Shown here in pieces: positions 36,663-44,960 of a DNA stretch of 64,000 bases. A program made the translations under genes and the position numbers. The notes beneath the pieces were generated by a model. That model had not been told where the DNA came from and searched no databases. It worked only from the letters and a program-made list of their open reading frames with translations. The stretch covers positions 67,373 to 131,372 of the forward strand of contig NZ_NUPZ01000013.1 of the NCBI RefSeq assembly GCF_002584985.1, read 5' to 3'. Position 1 is the stretch's first letter; each line of letters starts with the position of its first letter. This DNA is from Bacillus sp. AFS029637. GTDB taxonomy: Bacteria; Bacillota; Bacilli; Bacillales; Bacillaceae_G.

Positions 36663-36689
36663 TATAACTACCTCCGATACATCGCCTTA

Positions 36690-36714
36690 TGATATATCGA
36701 CTTCCGATATATCA
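36690..36714. promoter_or_regulatory. Candidate PadR operator palindrome
   Basis: TGATATATCG-ACTTC-CGATATATCA, perfect 10-bp arms around 5 bp, 28 bp upstream of the PadR start. Half-site-like CCGATA copies lie on both sides (36674 and 36719). Self-repression by PadR is the simplest reading. Confidence 0.7.
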
Positions 36715-36868
36715 TATACCGATATTGTATAATCATATTCCAAAATATGCAATTGTATTTTAATAATTAAATATCCATTTCTTTAAATTGAAAAATCATT
36801 CCAATTTTCAGAATAATTTGTTAAAATATAGAAATATTAACTCTTTTATGATGAAAGGAATGTTACAT

Positions 36869-37798
36869 ATGATTCATAAATTAAAAGAAAATATAGGGTC
36901 TGTTTTTGTTGGTAAGGAAAATGTTATTGATCTACTACTCGTTTCACTACTTGCTGATGGACATGTACTACTTGAAGACGTGCCTGGCACTGGGAAAACG
37001 TTACTGGCGAAAACAATTTCAAAAAGTATTGGTGGTCATTTTTCGCGCGTTCAGTTTACCCCTGATGTACTTCCGAGTGATGTAACAGGTATTGAATATT
37101 TTAATCCGAAAACGAGCGAATTCGAGTTAAGGCTTGGACCAGTCGTGACAAACATTTTACTGGCAGATGAAATTAACCGCGCAATGCCGAGAACACAATC
37201 TAGTTTGTTAGAAGCAATGGAAGAACGACAAGTGACGCTTGAAAAACAATCTACGCCTCTTCCGAAACCGTTCTTTGTTATTGCGACGCAAAATCCAATT
37301 GAATCACAAGGAACGTTCCCTCTTCCAGATGCACAGCTTGATCGCTTTTTAATGACAATTTCAATTGGCTATCCGTCTCCAGAAGATGAGCTACAAATGA
37401 TGCGACGTTTTCGTAATGATACACCGTTAGAAAGTGTCACATCTGTCATTTCATTAGAAGATATTTTAGAAGCACAGAAACGAGTAAAGGAAATATTCGT
37501 ATCCGAACCGTTAGAACATTACATAATTAAACTTGCCCACGCTACAAGACATCACGATTACATCGCTAACGGTGTAAGCCCACGTGCCACTTTAGCTTTA
37601 GTGCGCGCAGTTCAAGCATTAGCCTTTTTACGCGGCAGAGAATATTGCACGCCTGAAGATATACAATTTTTAATTCCTTCCGTTTGGAATCACCGTATCG
37701 TCTTATCAATGGAAGGCGCCCTGCGCACAACAAAAAATGAAATTATGCAAAGGATTTTAAAAGAAGTGGATGTACCCGTGGAGATTGAACAAGCATGA
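36869..37798 (+). CDS. MoxR family AAA+ ATPase (copy 1)
   Basis: 310-residue MoxR-type chaperone-like ATPase. Walker A is DVPGTGKTLLA (about 38-48) and Walker B LLADEINRA; the sensor-1 and arginine-finger segments ATQNPIESQGTFPLPDAQLDRFLM and SPRATLALVRAVQALAFL are intact. AAAGGA lies 10 nt before ATG 36869; the frame opens upstream to 36788 without a site. First gene of a MoxR-DUF58-DUF4129 operon with 4-bp overlaps. Family members help assemble or activate partner proteins; the target here is unknown. Confidence 0.92.
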   Translation: MIHKLKENIGSVFVGKENVIDLLLVSLLADGHVLLEDVPGTGKTLLAKTISKSIGGHFSRVQFTPDVLPSDVTGIEYFNPKTSEFELRLGPVVTNILLADEINRAMPRTQSSLLEAMEERQVTLEKQSTPLPKPFFVIATQNPIESQGTFPLPDAQLDRFLMTISIGYPSPEDELQMMRRFRNDTPLESVTSVISLEDILEAQKRVKEIFVSEPLEHYIIKLAHATRHHDYIANGVSPRATLALVRAVQALAFLRGREYCTPEDIQFLIPSVWNHRIVLSMEGALRTTKNEIMQRILKEVDVPVEIEQA

Positions 37799-38961
37799 AT
37801 GGGCAACGCGTTGTAACTGTACCTTTATTTTTTCAACTTCATATTATTCAACTAACCGTTCCAGTCGCGTTACTTTTCACATTCTTTTTCCCGCAACGAA
37901 TGCTTATGTTTCTCTTTTTCTTCTATTATTTATTCGCGATTTTTATTTACAAATATGTCGCTTACATAGAGAAAAAATTTCAAGTTATAAATGAGAAACA
38001 GACAACACGGCTTTTTCCTGATGAATCTGGGCAGTTTTTTATTCATTTAAAAAATGGAGCAAATATACCACTCGTTAATGGTGTTTGTTATTTTCATTTA
38101 AATCCATCCCTTATACCGCACAAAGAGCAAGGGATTGAACAAATATCAAAAACGTTATTCTCTTTCCCATTTTCACAACCTGCACATTCGGCGCAAAAAT
38201 GGGATTTAACATTAACCGCAACGAAACGTGGTGTGTTTCAAATTGAACAGTTCGAATGTGTCTTAAAAGATCCATTTCATCTATTAACTGTACATTTACC
38301 TATTTTTGATAAATTAAGGACTGAAATTATTGTGTATCCTTCTCCTAAAGAAGTAGCAGGTTTGCAAGAACTTCAGCAACTATTACATGGTTCTTATCGA
38401 ACGAATTTTTCTTTTTACACTGATGAAACATCTATTATCGGTGTAAAGCGCTACGAGCGTGAGTCTTTCCGTTCTATTCATTGGAAAGCATCCGCTAAAA
38501 TGCAAGCATTACAAGCGAAGCAATATGAGCCTGTAAAAAATTATAGTTGGACGATTTGTCTTTCTTTAGCTGCTGATCGCGGTTTTGGTTGGAGAGATAA
38601 TGTAGAAGAACTTATTTCATATGCAACATACATTTGCCAGTATGCAACGAAGCATCAAATACCGTTTGAATTATTTATTAGTGTATTAGCAGAAGGTGGT
38701 GCATTACATATACCGTTAAATGAAGGACAAACGCAATATGCAAAAGCTTTAGAAGAATTAGCCCGTATTTCAGATGATAGTACGTTACTTCCGAAACAAG
38801 GATTTCTTCATTATGTAATGAAAAAAAGAGAGCGATCATCAACTATCATTTTTCTCGGTTTGCACAAAAAAGAACTTCCTCTTTTAACACAACCGACATT
38901 TGTCATTCATGATGAAGGGATGGTGGAACCAGTTGAAAACTTGGCTATATCACATTCATGA
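37795..38961 (+). CDS. DUF58 protein (copy 1)
   Basis: 388 residues. Two membrane helices near the N-terminus (about 15-50), a beta-rich middle, then the DUF58 signature SIIGVKRYERESFRSIHWKASAKMQALQAKQYEP. DUF58 domains are von Willebrand-like and act with MoxR ATPases. ATG overlaps the moxR stop by 4 bp (ATGA). Confidence 0.88.
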   Translation: MNGQRVVTVPLFFQLHIIQLTVPVALLFTFFFPQRMLMFLFFFYYLFAIFIYKYVAYIEKKFQVINEKQTTRLFPDESGQFFIHLKNGANIPLVNGVCYFHLNPSLIPHKEQGIEQISKTLFSFPFSQPAHSAQKWDLTLTATKRGVFQIEQFECVLKDPFHLLTVHLPIFDKLRTEIIVYPSPKEVAGLQELQQLLHGSYRTNFSFYTDETSIIGVKRYERESFRSIHWKASAKMQALQAKQYEPVKNYSWTICLSLAADRGFGWRDNVEELISYATYICQYATKHQIPFELFISVLAEGGALHIPLNEGQTQYAKALEELARISDDSTLLPKQGFLHYVMKKRERSSTIIFLGLHKKELPLLTQPTFVIHDEGMVEPVENLAISHS

Positions 38962-40042
38962 TTTCATTCTGCTCCTCCTGCTTTCATTACTAACAGAAAG
39001 AAATGAACTAATTGGTATTGCAATATTTTTAACAACAGGCTATGTAGGAGTATTTCTTATTCATAAATTTATGAATAAAAAAATGACAGGATTTATAATA
39101 CTATTAGGTCTTCAAATAGTTGCTTTCTCAATATTTTTACCTTTTTCTGTTTTTGGCACAATCATATTACCACTATTTTTCTTTATCGTACATGCGGTCG
39201 GACCTGGATATCCAGTTCAAAAATCTTTAGGTGGTATTGTATGGTTTGTCGTTTCAGCTATATTTTATGCACCCTTTCCACCGTTGTGGAAACTATTAAT
39301 ATTAGCCTTGCATCTTATGATTACATTTTGGTTAACCGGGGCAAATCGCAAACAACAACTATTACGTTTTACTTCTATCATTACGATTGGCTTAATGAGT
39401 ATATTAATTGTTCAAGTATTTCCTTTCATTCGACTTATTTTTGGTTTTATAACGGAAGTAGTCGCATTAGGCGTCGGCTATGCTTTAATGCCATTAATTA
39501 AAGCAGCGGAATTAAAAGATACTGAAGATGTTTGGGCAAATAAAGGACATCTCTTAAAACCAAAAATTGAAGACGGGAAAAAAATTCCTGATTTTGATCC
39601 AATACTCATAAATAGCGCTACAATAATAGTCTGTACAGTCATTGCAATTTATGTCGTATGGAAAATAGTAAAAAAACGAAAACATTTAAGTTTACCAAAT
39701 ATGCCTATCTTCGAATCTACTATTATTACTGATAGAGAAGGACTGAATCAAAAACGTTTTAAACGAAACAAACCGCCACATAACGAAATACGAAAAGAAA
39801 TTTTCAAACTAGAAAGTAAGTTATCAACTCCTTTAAACCGGGAGCGAGGAGAAACTGTTGAGGCTTGGCTAGAGAGAATAAATAGTGAAGAGGATGTAAA
39901 TATAGAGAAGCATATTATTATAGATGCTTATAATACAGTGCGTTATTCAAACGAAGAAAACACTGTACTTCTGCATGAATTTAAGGAAGAAGTTCATAAG
40001 CTTTATGAATATCAGAAGAATTTGAAGAAACGAAAGAAATAA
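38933..40042 (+). CDS. DUF4129 membrane protein (copy 1)
   Basis: About 369 residues. Seven or so hydrophobic segments in the first 230 residues, then a soluble C-terminal DUF4129-like domain (LSTPLNRERGETVEAWLERI... ending EFKEEVHKLYEYQ). The start is uncertain: TTG 38933 has GGATGGTGG upstream and overlaps the DUF58 gene by 29 bp; ATG 38909 or 38912 would overlap more. No transglutaminase core, often fused in this family, was seen. Role in envelope or signalling is inferred from its partners only. Confidence 0.7.
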   Translation: MKTWLYHIHDFILLLLLSLLTERNELIGIAIFLTTGYVGVFLIHKFMNKKMTGFIILLGLQIVAFSIFLPFSVFGTIILPLFFFIVHAVGPGYPVQKSLGGIVWFVVSAIFYAPFPPLWKLLILALHLMITFWLTGANRKQQLLRFTSIITIGLMSILIVQVFPFIRLIFGFITEVVALGVGYALMPLIKAAELKDTEDVWANKGHLLKPKIEDGKKIPDFDPILINSATIIVCTVIAIYVVWKIVKKRKHLSLPNMPIFESTIITDREGLNQKRFKRNKPPHNEIRKEIFKLESKLSTPLNRERGETVEAWLERINSEEDVNIEKHIIIDAYNTVRYSNEENTVLLHEFKEEVHKLYEYQKNLKKRKK

Positions 40043-40050
40043 TGTAATAA

Positions 40051-40082
40051 AAAAACTCCTATTAAAAAATAGGAGTTTTTTT
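40051..40082. terminator. Intrinsic terminator between DUF4129 and MFS genes
   Basis: AAAAACTCCTA pairs with TAGGAGTTTTT, with T-runs on both sides; it serves two converging units. Confidence 0.88.
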
Positions 40083-40108
40083 ATATACTTCTACGTCACT
40101 TTTATAAC

Positions 40109-41560
40109 TTAAGCATGCTTCCCTGCTTCAATTTCTAATGACTCTTCATGCCACCAAAGTGTTTCTTCAGGGTCTTCTTTAGCAATTAAGTGTGCTTCTT
40201 TCTTTGTTTCTACTGTAGGATATGAACCTTTTAGCGCACGTCCTGATGTTGTAACGAAAAGTACACTAAATGCAACTAATCCTATAATACTTACACCAGT
40301 TAAATAAAATGCCGGTGCGAGTGGGTTACCAGTCGCATGAACTAAGTATGAACATACGAGCGGCGTTGTTCCACCGAATATTGATACAGAAATGTTAAAG
40401 GAGATCGAAAGTGCTCGATAACGTACATCGGTGAAAAAGAGCGATGGCAATAATGAAGGTAATGTTCCTTCATACACACTTAGGAAGAAACCTAATACGA
40501 AAACACCTGCAAATATAGCTGCAATATGTCCGTTACCTATTAGTAAAAATGCCGGAATTGCAAATACCGTTAAACCAAGTAAACCAATTTGTACGACGCG
40601 TTTATTACCAATTTTATCACTTAACTTACCGAAATAAAGCGCTAGTGGAATCATAAGTGCCATCGTAATCGAAATAATTAATAAGCCAGTTGTTTCTTTG
40701 ACTTTTAGTACTTGAGTTAGATAAGAAGGAATATACGAAAGAATCATATAGTTCGTAATATTAAAGAAGGCGACAATTATTGTGCTTAATAAGAAGTCTT
40801 TTTTGTGATATTTTAATATATCCATAAATGAAAATTGTTCATTGTCTTCAGATTCCTCTTGTGCTTTTTCCATCTCTTCAAAGATGGGAGATTCATCTAA
40901 ATGACGGCGTAAATATAAACCGACCAAACCAATTGGTGCAGCTATTAAGAAAGGAATACGCCATCCCCAGCTGAGCATTTGCTCATCTGTTAACAATAAC
41001 GTCAAAATGGTAACAATTACCGAAGCAGCAATGTAACCTGAGAGTGTTCCAATTTCAAGACCACTACCGAGTATACCACGCTTTTTATCTGGAGAAGATT
41101 CTGCGATATAAACCATTGCTCCTGAATATTCGCCGCCTGTAGAGAAGCCTTGAATCATTCGAGCAACTAAAAGTAGTATTGGTGCCCATACACCAATTTG
41201 TTCATAGGTTGGTAGTAATGCGATGAATAATGTAGAAAGTGCCATTAAAATAATAGTTGTACTTAAAACAATTTTTCGGCCATACTTATCTCCTATTCTA
41301 CCAAAGAAAATACCTCCGATTGGTCGAACGAGAAAGGCCGCTGCAAATGTACCAAATGTAAGTACAAGTTGCAAACCACTATTATCCACACCTGAGAAGA
41401 ATATTTGACTTAAAATAACCGCTAAATACGCGTATAATCCAAAGTCAAACCACTCCATTGCATTCCCAATACCAGTAGCAATAACTGCTTTCCTGGCTTG
41501 TTTAGGATTGACAATATTAACGTCTTGAGGTTCAAAATTTAAATCATTATTTTGTTGCAT
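40109..41560 (-). CDS. MFS transporter, metabolite:proton symporter (ProP-like)
   Basis: 483 residues with 12 helices. The family signs are GNAMEWFDFGLYAYLAVIL at helix 1, FGRIGDKYGRKIVL in loop 2-3, GFSTGGEYSGAMVYIAESSP and RRHLDESPIFEEM. This is the MHS subfamily that takes up betaine, proline, citrate or related compounds with protons. The cytosolic C-terminus is long and acidic, as in ProP, but without an obvious coiled coil. AGGAGC precedes the ATG. Substrate unresolved. Confidence 0.9.
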   Translation of the reverse strand: MQQNNDLNFEPQDVNIVNPKQARKAVIATGIGNAMEWFDFGLYAYLAVILSQIFFSGVDNSGLQLVLTFGTFAAAFLVRPIGGIFFGRIGDKYGRKIVLSTTIILMALSTLFIALLPTYEQIGVWAPILLLVARMIQGFSTGGEYSGAMVYIAESSPDKKRGILGSGLEIGTLSGYIAASVIVTILTLLLTDEQMLSWGWRIPFLIAAPIGLVGLYLRRHLDESPIFEEMEKAQEESEDNEQFSFMDILKYHKKDFLLSTIIVAFFNITNYMILSYIPSYLTQVLKVKETTGLLIISITMALMIPLALYFGKLSDKIGNKRVVQIGLLGLTVFAIPAFLLIGNGHIAAIFAGVFVLGFFLSVYEGTLPSLLPSLFFTDVRYRALSISFNISVSIFGGTTPLVCSYLVHATGNPLAPAFYLTGVSIIGLVAFSVLFVTTSGRALKGSYPTVETKKEAHLIAKEDPEETLWWHEESLEIEAGKHA

Positions 41561-41734
41561 AAAATAAAACAGCTCCTTTTTAATTTAACTTCTTTAAGCA
41601 CACCTTCTCTTATTGAATAAAATTAATTCGAAGCACTTAAGGAAAAACAACGTCTCCTTATCTGTTATTATTGTTTCACATAATTAATTATTTGTCCAAT
41701 GAGATGCTTCCTTTATTAAGTAATTTAATAGTTT

Positions 41735-41780
41735 AAAAAGCTGAAAGAAGCGCTGTATGAGTGCTTTTTTCAGCTTTTTA
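41735..41780 (-). terminator. Intrinsic terminator of the aminotransferase gene
   Basis: AAAAAGCTGAAA pairs with TTTCAGCTTTTT around a 21-nt loop containing a second small stem. The 313-bp interval 41561-41873 holds only this and AT-rich leader sequence of the MFS gene. Confidence 0.75.
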
Positions 41781-41873
41781 TTTAAATACAAAAATTTATT
41801 TTTTTCACCCCATTTTCTTCCTGTATGAATTAAAAATACGGTACTTTTTACATTTGTAGTTTCATCCAAATTT

Positions 41874-43091
41874 TTAAACACTTGCTATCGCTGCCACACT
41901 ATGAATAACGGAAATAAATTCATTAATAAATGCATCAATTTCCTTTTCTGTAATTATATAAGGAGGAAGTAAACGGATGATATTCCCTTGTGTAACATCG
42001 ACTAACATCCCTTTAGCCATTAATATGGATTGTAATTTCTTCACATTTTCATTCGTATCATTCAAACTAATTCCAAACATCATGCCAGCATGACGTACTT
42101 CCTGAACATAATAAGAGTTTTCTTTTTGAATTCCTTGCAGTTTTTCATTGAAATAATGTGACATTTCATACGCTTCTTGCATTAAACCATCATCAATCAA
42201 TGTATTTAATACCGTTAAACCTAAAGCTGCTCCCATTGATGAATGAGCAAACGTTGTTCCGTGATCTCCTGGTGAAAATACATCACATAGCTTTTCACCT
42301 ACAATGATTCCTCCAAGCGGTATCCCGCCCCCTGCTCCTTTACCAATTTGAATAATATCCGGTGTAATATTGAAATTTTGATAAGCAAATAGTTTTCCAG
42401 TTCTCCCCATACCACTCTGTACTTCATCAACGATAAGAATCACATTATATGTATCACAAAGATGTTGAACACTATGCAAATATTCACTTGATAAAGGATA
42501 GATTCCGCCGCTTCCTAAAACAGGCTCTAGCATAATTGCAATCGGCTTTTCATTTATGATTGTTTCTTCTAATTGCTCTATATTTTCGCGCTCTACTTCA
42601 TATACAGGAATAGATGTTTTAGGAAAATTTTGATATACATTTTCTTGTCTTGTAAAATGAAGTGCCCCTAACGTACGCCCGTGGAAACTATTTTTCAACA
42701 CAACAACTCCATCGCGCTCTTCATTCGTAATAGCTCTATATTTGTCAATTAATTTCAAAGTCGTTTCTGTCGCTTCCGTACCTGAATTTGTATAGAAGAC
42801 CTTACCATTTCCTAAAGAATTATCAACTAATTTCTTTGCATACTCAATCGCAACTGGGTTTAAAAAATGAAACGGTAGATGCAACGATTTCGTAACTTGC
42901 TCCATTGTCGTTTGCACAATTTTGGGGTGGTTGTAGCCTAATACATTCACTCCCACACCAGAAAACAAATCTACATACTCTTTACCATCCACATCATATA
43001 GTTTACACCCTTCTCCTCTTTCTATTGCAACCTTCGTACGACAATACGTAGGCATCATATATTCTTTATCTAATTGAAACCAATCCGACAT
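41874..43091 (-). CDS. Class III aminotransferase (acetylornithine/ornithine/GABA-like)
   Basis: 405-residue PLP enzyme. The motifs are YTNSGTEATETTLKL, SFHGRTLGALHFT, LIVDEVQSGMGRTGKLFAY, and IQIGKGAGGGIPLGGII with the PLP lysine; HGTTFAHSSMGAALGLTVL follows. The family moves the omega-amino group of ornithine, acetylornithine or GABA-type donors. GKGAGGG instead of the usual AKGLGGG is a small variation. AGGAGG precedes the ATG. No arginine biosynthesis gene is adjacent, so a catabolic or transport-linked role with the downstream MFS is possible. Substrate unresolved. Confidence 0.88.
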   Translation of the reverse strand: MSDWFQLDKEYMMPTYCRTKVAIERGEGCKLYDVDGKEYVDLFSGVGVNVLGYNHPKIVQTTMEQVTKSLHLPFHFLNPVAIEYAKKLVDNSLGNGKVFYTNSGTEATETTLKLIDKYRAITNEERDGVVVLKNSFHGRTLGALHFTRQENVYQNFPKTSIPVYEVERENIEQLEETIINEKPIAIMLEPVLGSGGIYPLSSEYLHSVQHLCDTYNVILIVDEVQSGMGRTGKLFAYQNFNITPDIIQIGKGAGGGIPLGGIIVGEKLCDVFSPGDHGTTFAHSSMGAALGLTVLNTLIDDGLMQEAYEMSHYFNEKLQGIQKENSYYVQEVRHAGMMFGISLNDTNENVKKLQSILMAKGMLVDVTQGNIIRLLPPYIITEKEIDAFINEFISVIHSVAAIASV

Positions 43092-43361
43092 TTTAAATTC
43101 CTCCTAGTTATTTTCCCTGTTTATTTATGTTCATTTTCTATAAAGTCATGTATACATTCATTTTTAAGATTGAAATTTTCATAGTAATTTTCTTCCCGAT
43201 ATTCATTTTTCCATAATTTCTTCTATTTCAACAGGTCCACTACATGCGCGTTTTTTTCATCTAGCGGTCTGTTACTATTTTGAACTTTGCATGTCATACA
43301 TAATCAAAGCTAAAAAATCATATCTAGTAACAATCGACGAAAAAATTTGGAGGCTATATCG

Positions 43362-44741
43362 ATGAATGAAAAATATGATAAACATAGGAAAGATTTATTA
43401 GAAGAAGACTTTAATAAACATCGAGAACTTACTGAACCAGCTAAACTTCACTCTCAAACAGTTGGTTCACGTGGACCTGTTCTAAAACAAGATAGTGTAC
43501 TGCACGAAACGTTACAAGAATTTATTCACGAAAAAATTTTAGAACGACCTGTTCATGCAAAAGGATTTGGTGCATTCGGTTATTTTCAAACGATTTATCC
43601 GATGTCCGAATATACTAAACTAAACTTCCTACAAAATCCTAATGAGAAAGTTCCTGTTATGGTACGGTTTTCATTCGCCGTTAGTACGAAAGGAACTCCT
43701 GATACTTCTAGAAATGTACGCGGTTTTGCGACAAAATTTTATACAAATGATGGTGTTTTTGATCTTTTATGTAATCACATTCCTGTCTTTTCTGTTCGTG
43801 ATCCGATGCGTTTCCCTGAAACGATTAAAGCACTCTTACCTTCACCTAAAAATAACTTAATAGACCCTGATAGATTTTGGAGTTTTGTCGCTAGAGCACC
43901 CGAATCCATTCATTTTGTTATCCATTTATACTCTGATGCTGGTACGGCAAAAAGCTTTCGCCACATCCCAGGGCATAGTGTAAATACGTACGTTTGGAGA
44001 AATGCTGAAGGTAATCGAAAGTACGTAAAGTATCATTGGTATCCATTTGAAGGTGTACAATACATTAATAGTGTGGAAGCAAACAAGCTAGCTGCCGAAA
44101 ATCCTGATTATAGCGGGAAAGATTTATATGATGCAATTGCAAATGGTAAACCAGTGGAATATGGATTATATGTCCAGCTCATGGATCCGAAAGATGAAGC
44201 ACATCTTTCTTATGATCCTTTAGATGATACAAAAGTATGGGATGAAAAGGCGTACCCTCTTATACCAGTCGGTAAAATGGTATTAAATAAAAATCCTGAA
44301 AATTATATGGAGCAAGTAGAAAAAGTGTCCTTCTCCCCTTCTAATTTACTAGACGGTGCAGAACTATCAGATGATAAAATGCTGCAAGGTCGTGCTAACA
44401 TTTATAGTGATTCACAAAGAAGAAGAATTGGTCCCGAATTCCGCAAATTACCTATTAACCAACAACAAAATTGGACACCTACTAATCAAATAACAAGCGG
44501 TGACGGAAGATATGTTGAGGGTAAAATTGAAAGAACTCCTATAACGAAACAGGATGACTTTCAGCAGGCTGGTGAGTTTTATGACAAGTTACAATCGATA
44601 GAAAAAGAGCACCTTGCTGAAAACTTAGCTAGTGATTTGAAAGTTATATCCGATGATATTAGGAAGATAGTTTTGGGGTATTTCAATCAAGTATCAACTA
44701 ATTTGAAAACAAGCATTGAGACAAAAATGAAAGAGCATTAA
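43362..44741 (+). CDS. Catalase, small-subunit heme type (divergent)
   Basis: 459 residues. The distal histidine is in ERPVHAKGFGAFGYFQ; NHIPVFSVRDPMRFPE holds the catalytic asparagine; the proximal heme tyrosine lies in LQGRANIYSDSQRRRIGPEF. These are in the expected order, but RANIYSDSQR differs from the usual RLFSYGDTHR and the chain is shorter than the common 480-490. GGAGG lies 8 nt before ATG 43362; the frame opens at a TTG 15 nt upstream. No clear PerR box was found in the 270-bp upstream gap. Confidence 0.9.
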   Translation: MNEKYDKHRKDLLEEDFNKHRELTEPAKLHSQTVGSRGPVLKQDSVLHETLQEFIHEKILERPVHAKGFGAFGYFQTIYPMSEYTKLNFLQNPNEKVPVMVRFSFAVSTKGTPDTSRNVRGFATKFYTNDGVFDLLCNHIPVFSVRDPMRFPETIKALLPSPKNNLIDPDRFWSFVARAPESIHFVIHLYSDAGTAKSFRHIPGHSVNTYVWRNAEGNRKYVKYHWYPFEGVQYINSVEANKLAAENPDYSGKDLYDAIANGKPVEYGLYVQLMDPKDEAHLSYDPLDDTKVWDEKAYPLIPVGKMVLNKNPENYMEQVEKVSFSPSNLLDGAELSDDKMLQGRANIYSDSQRRRIGPEFRKLPINQQQNWTPTNQITSGDGRYVEGKIERTPITKQDDFQQAGEFYDKLQSIEKEHLAENLASDLKVISDDIRKIVLGYFNQVSTNLKTSIETKMKEH

Positions 44742-44837
44742 GAAGATTAAAACATGCTTTACGAATGAGAATTCAAATCTATATTAATTATTTTCTTGTC
44801 AAAATCCAATGAGGTTATTTAATTTTAAAATATAAAG

Positions 44838-44909
44838 CCAATATATTCCTGTTCTATAATTAGAACAGGGATATATTGAAGTAGTTTAATGTATAACATT
44901 AAACTACTT
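44838..44909. terminator. Two adjacent hairpins between catalase and collagenase
   Basis: First, ATATATTCCTGTTCT pairs with AGAACAGGGATATAT with one mismatch. Second, AAGTAGTTTAATGT pairs perfectly with ACATTAAACTACTT around ATA (44879-44909). They lie between converging genes and probably end both transcripts. Confidence 0.6.
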
Positions 44910-44960
44910 CACTTAGCTAAAAAATGCAATAAGTAGCCTTTCAAAACAAACTATAGTAAA

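Noticed and set aside
41684-41881. 65-residue minus-strand frame beginning MFKNLDETTN
   Set aside because: It overlaps the end of the aminotransferase gene and runs through the intrinsic terminator at 41735-41780; no ribosome site.
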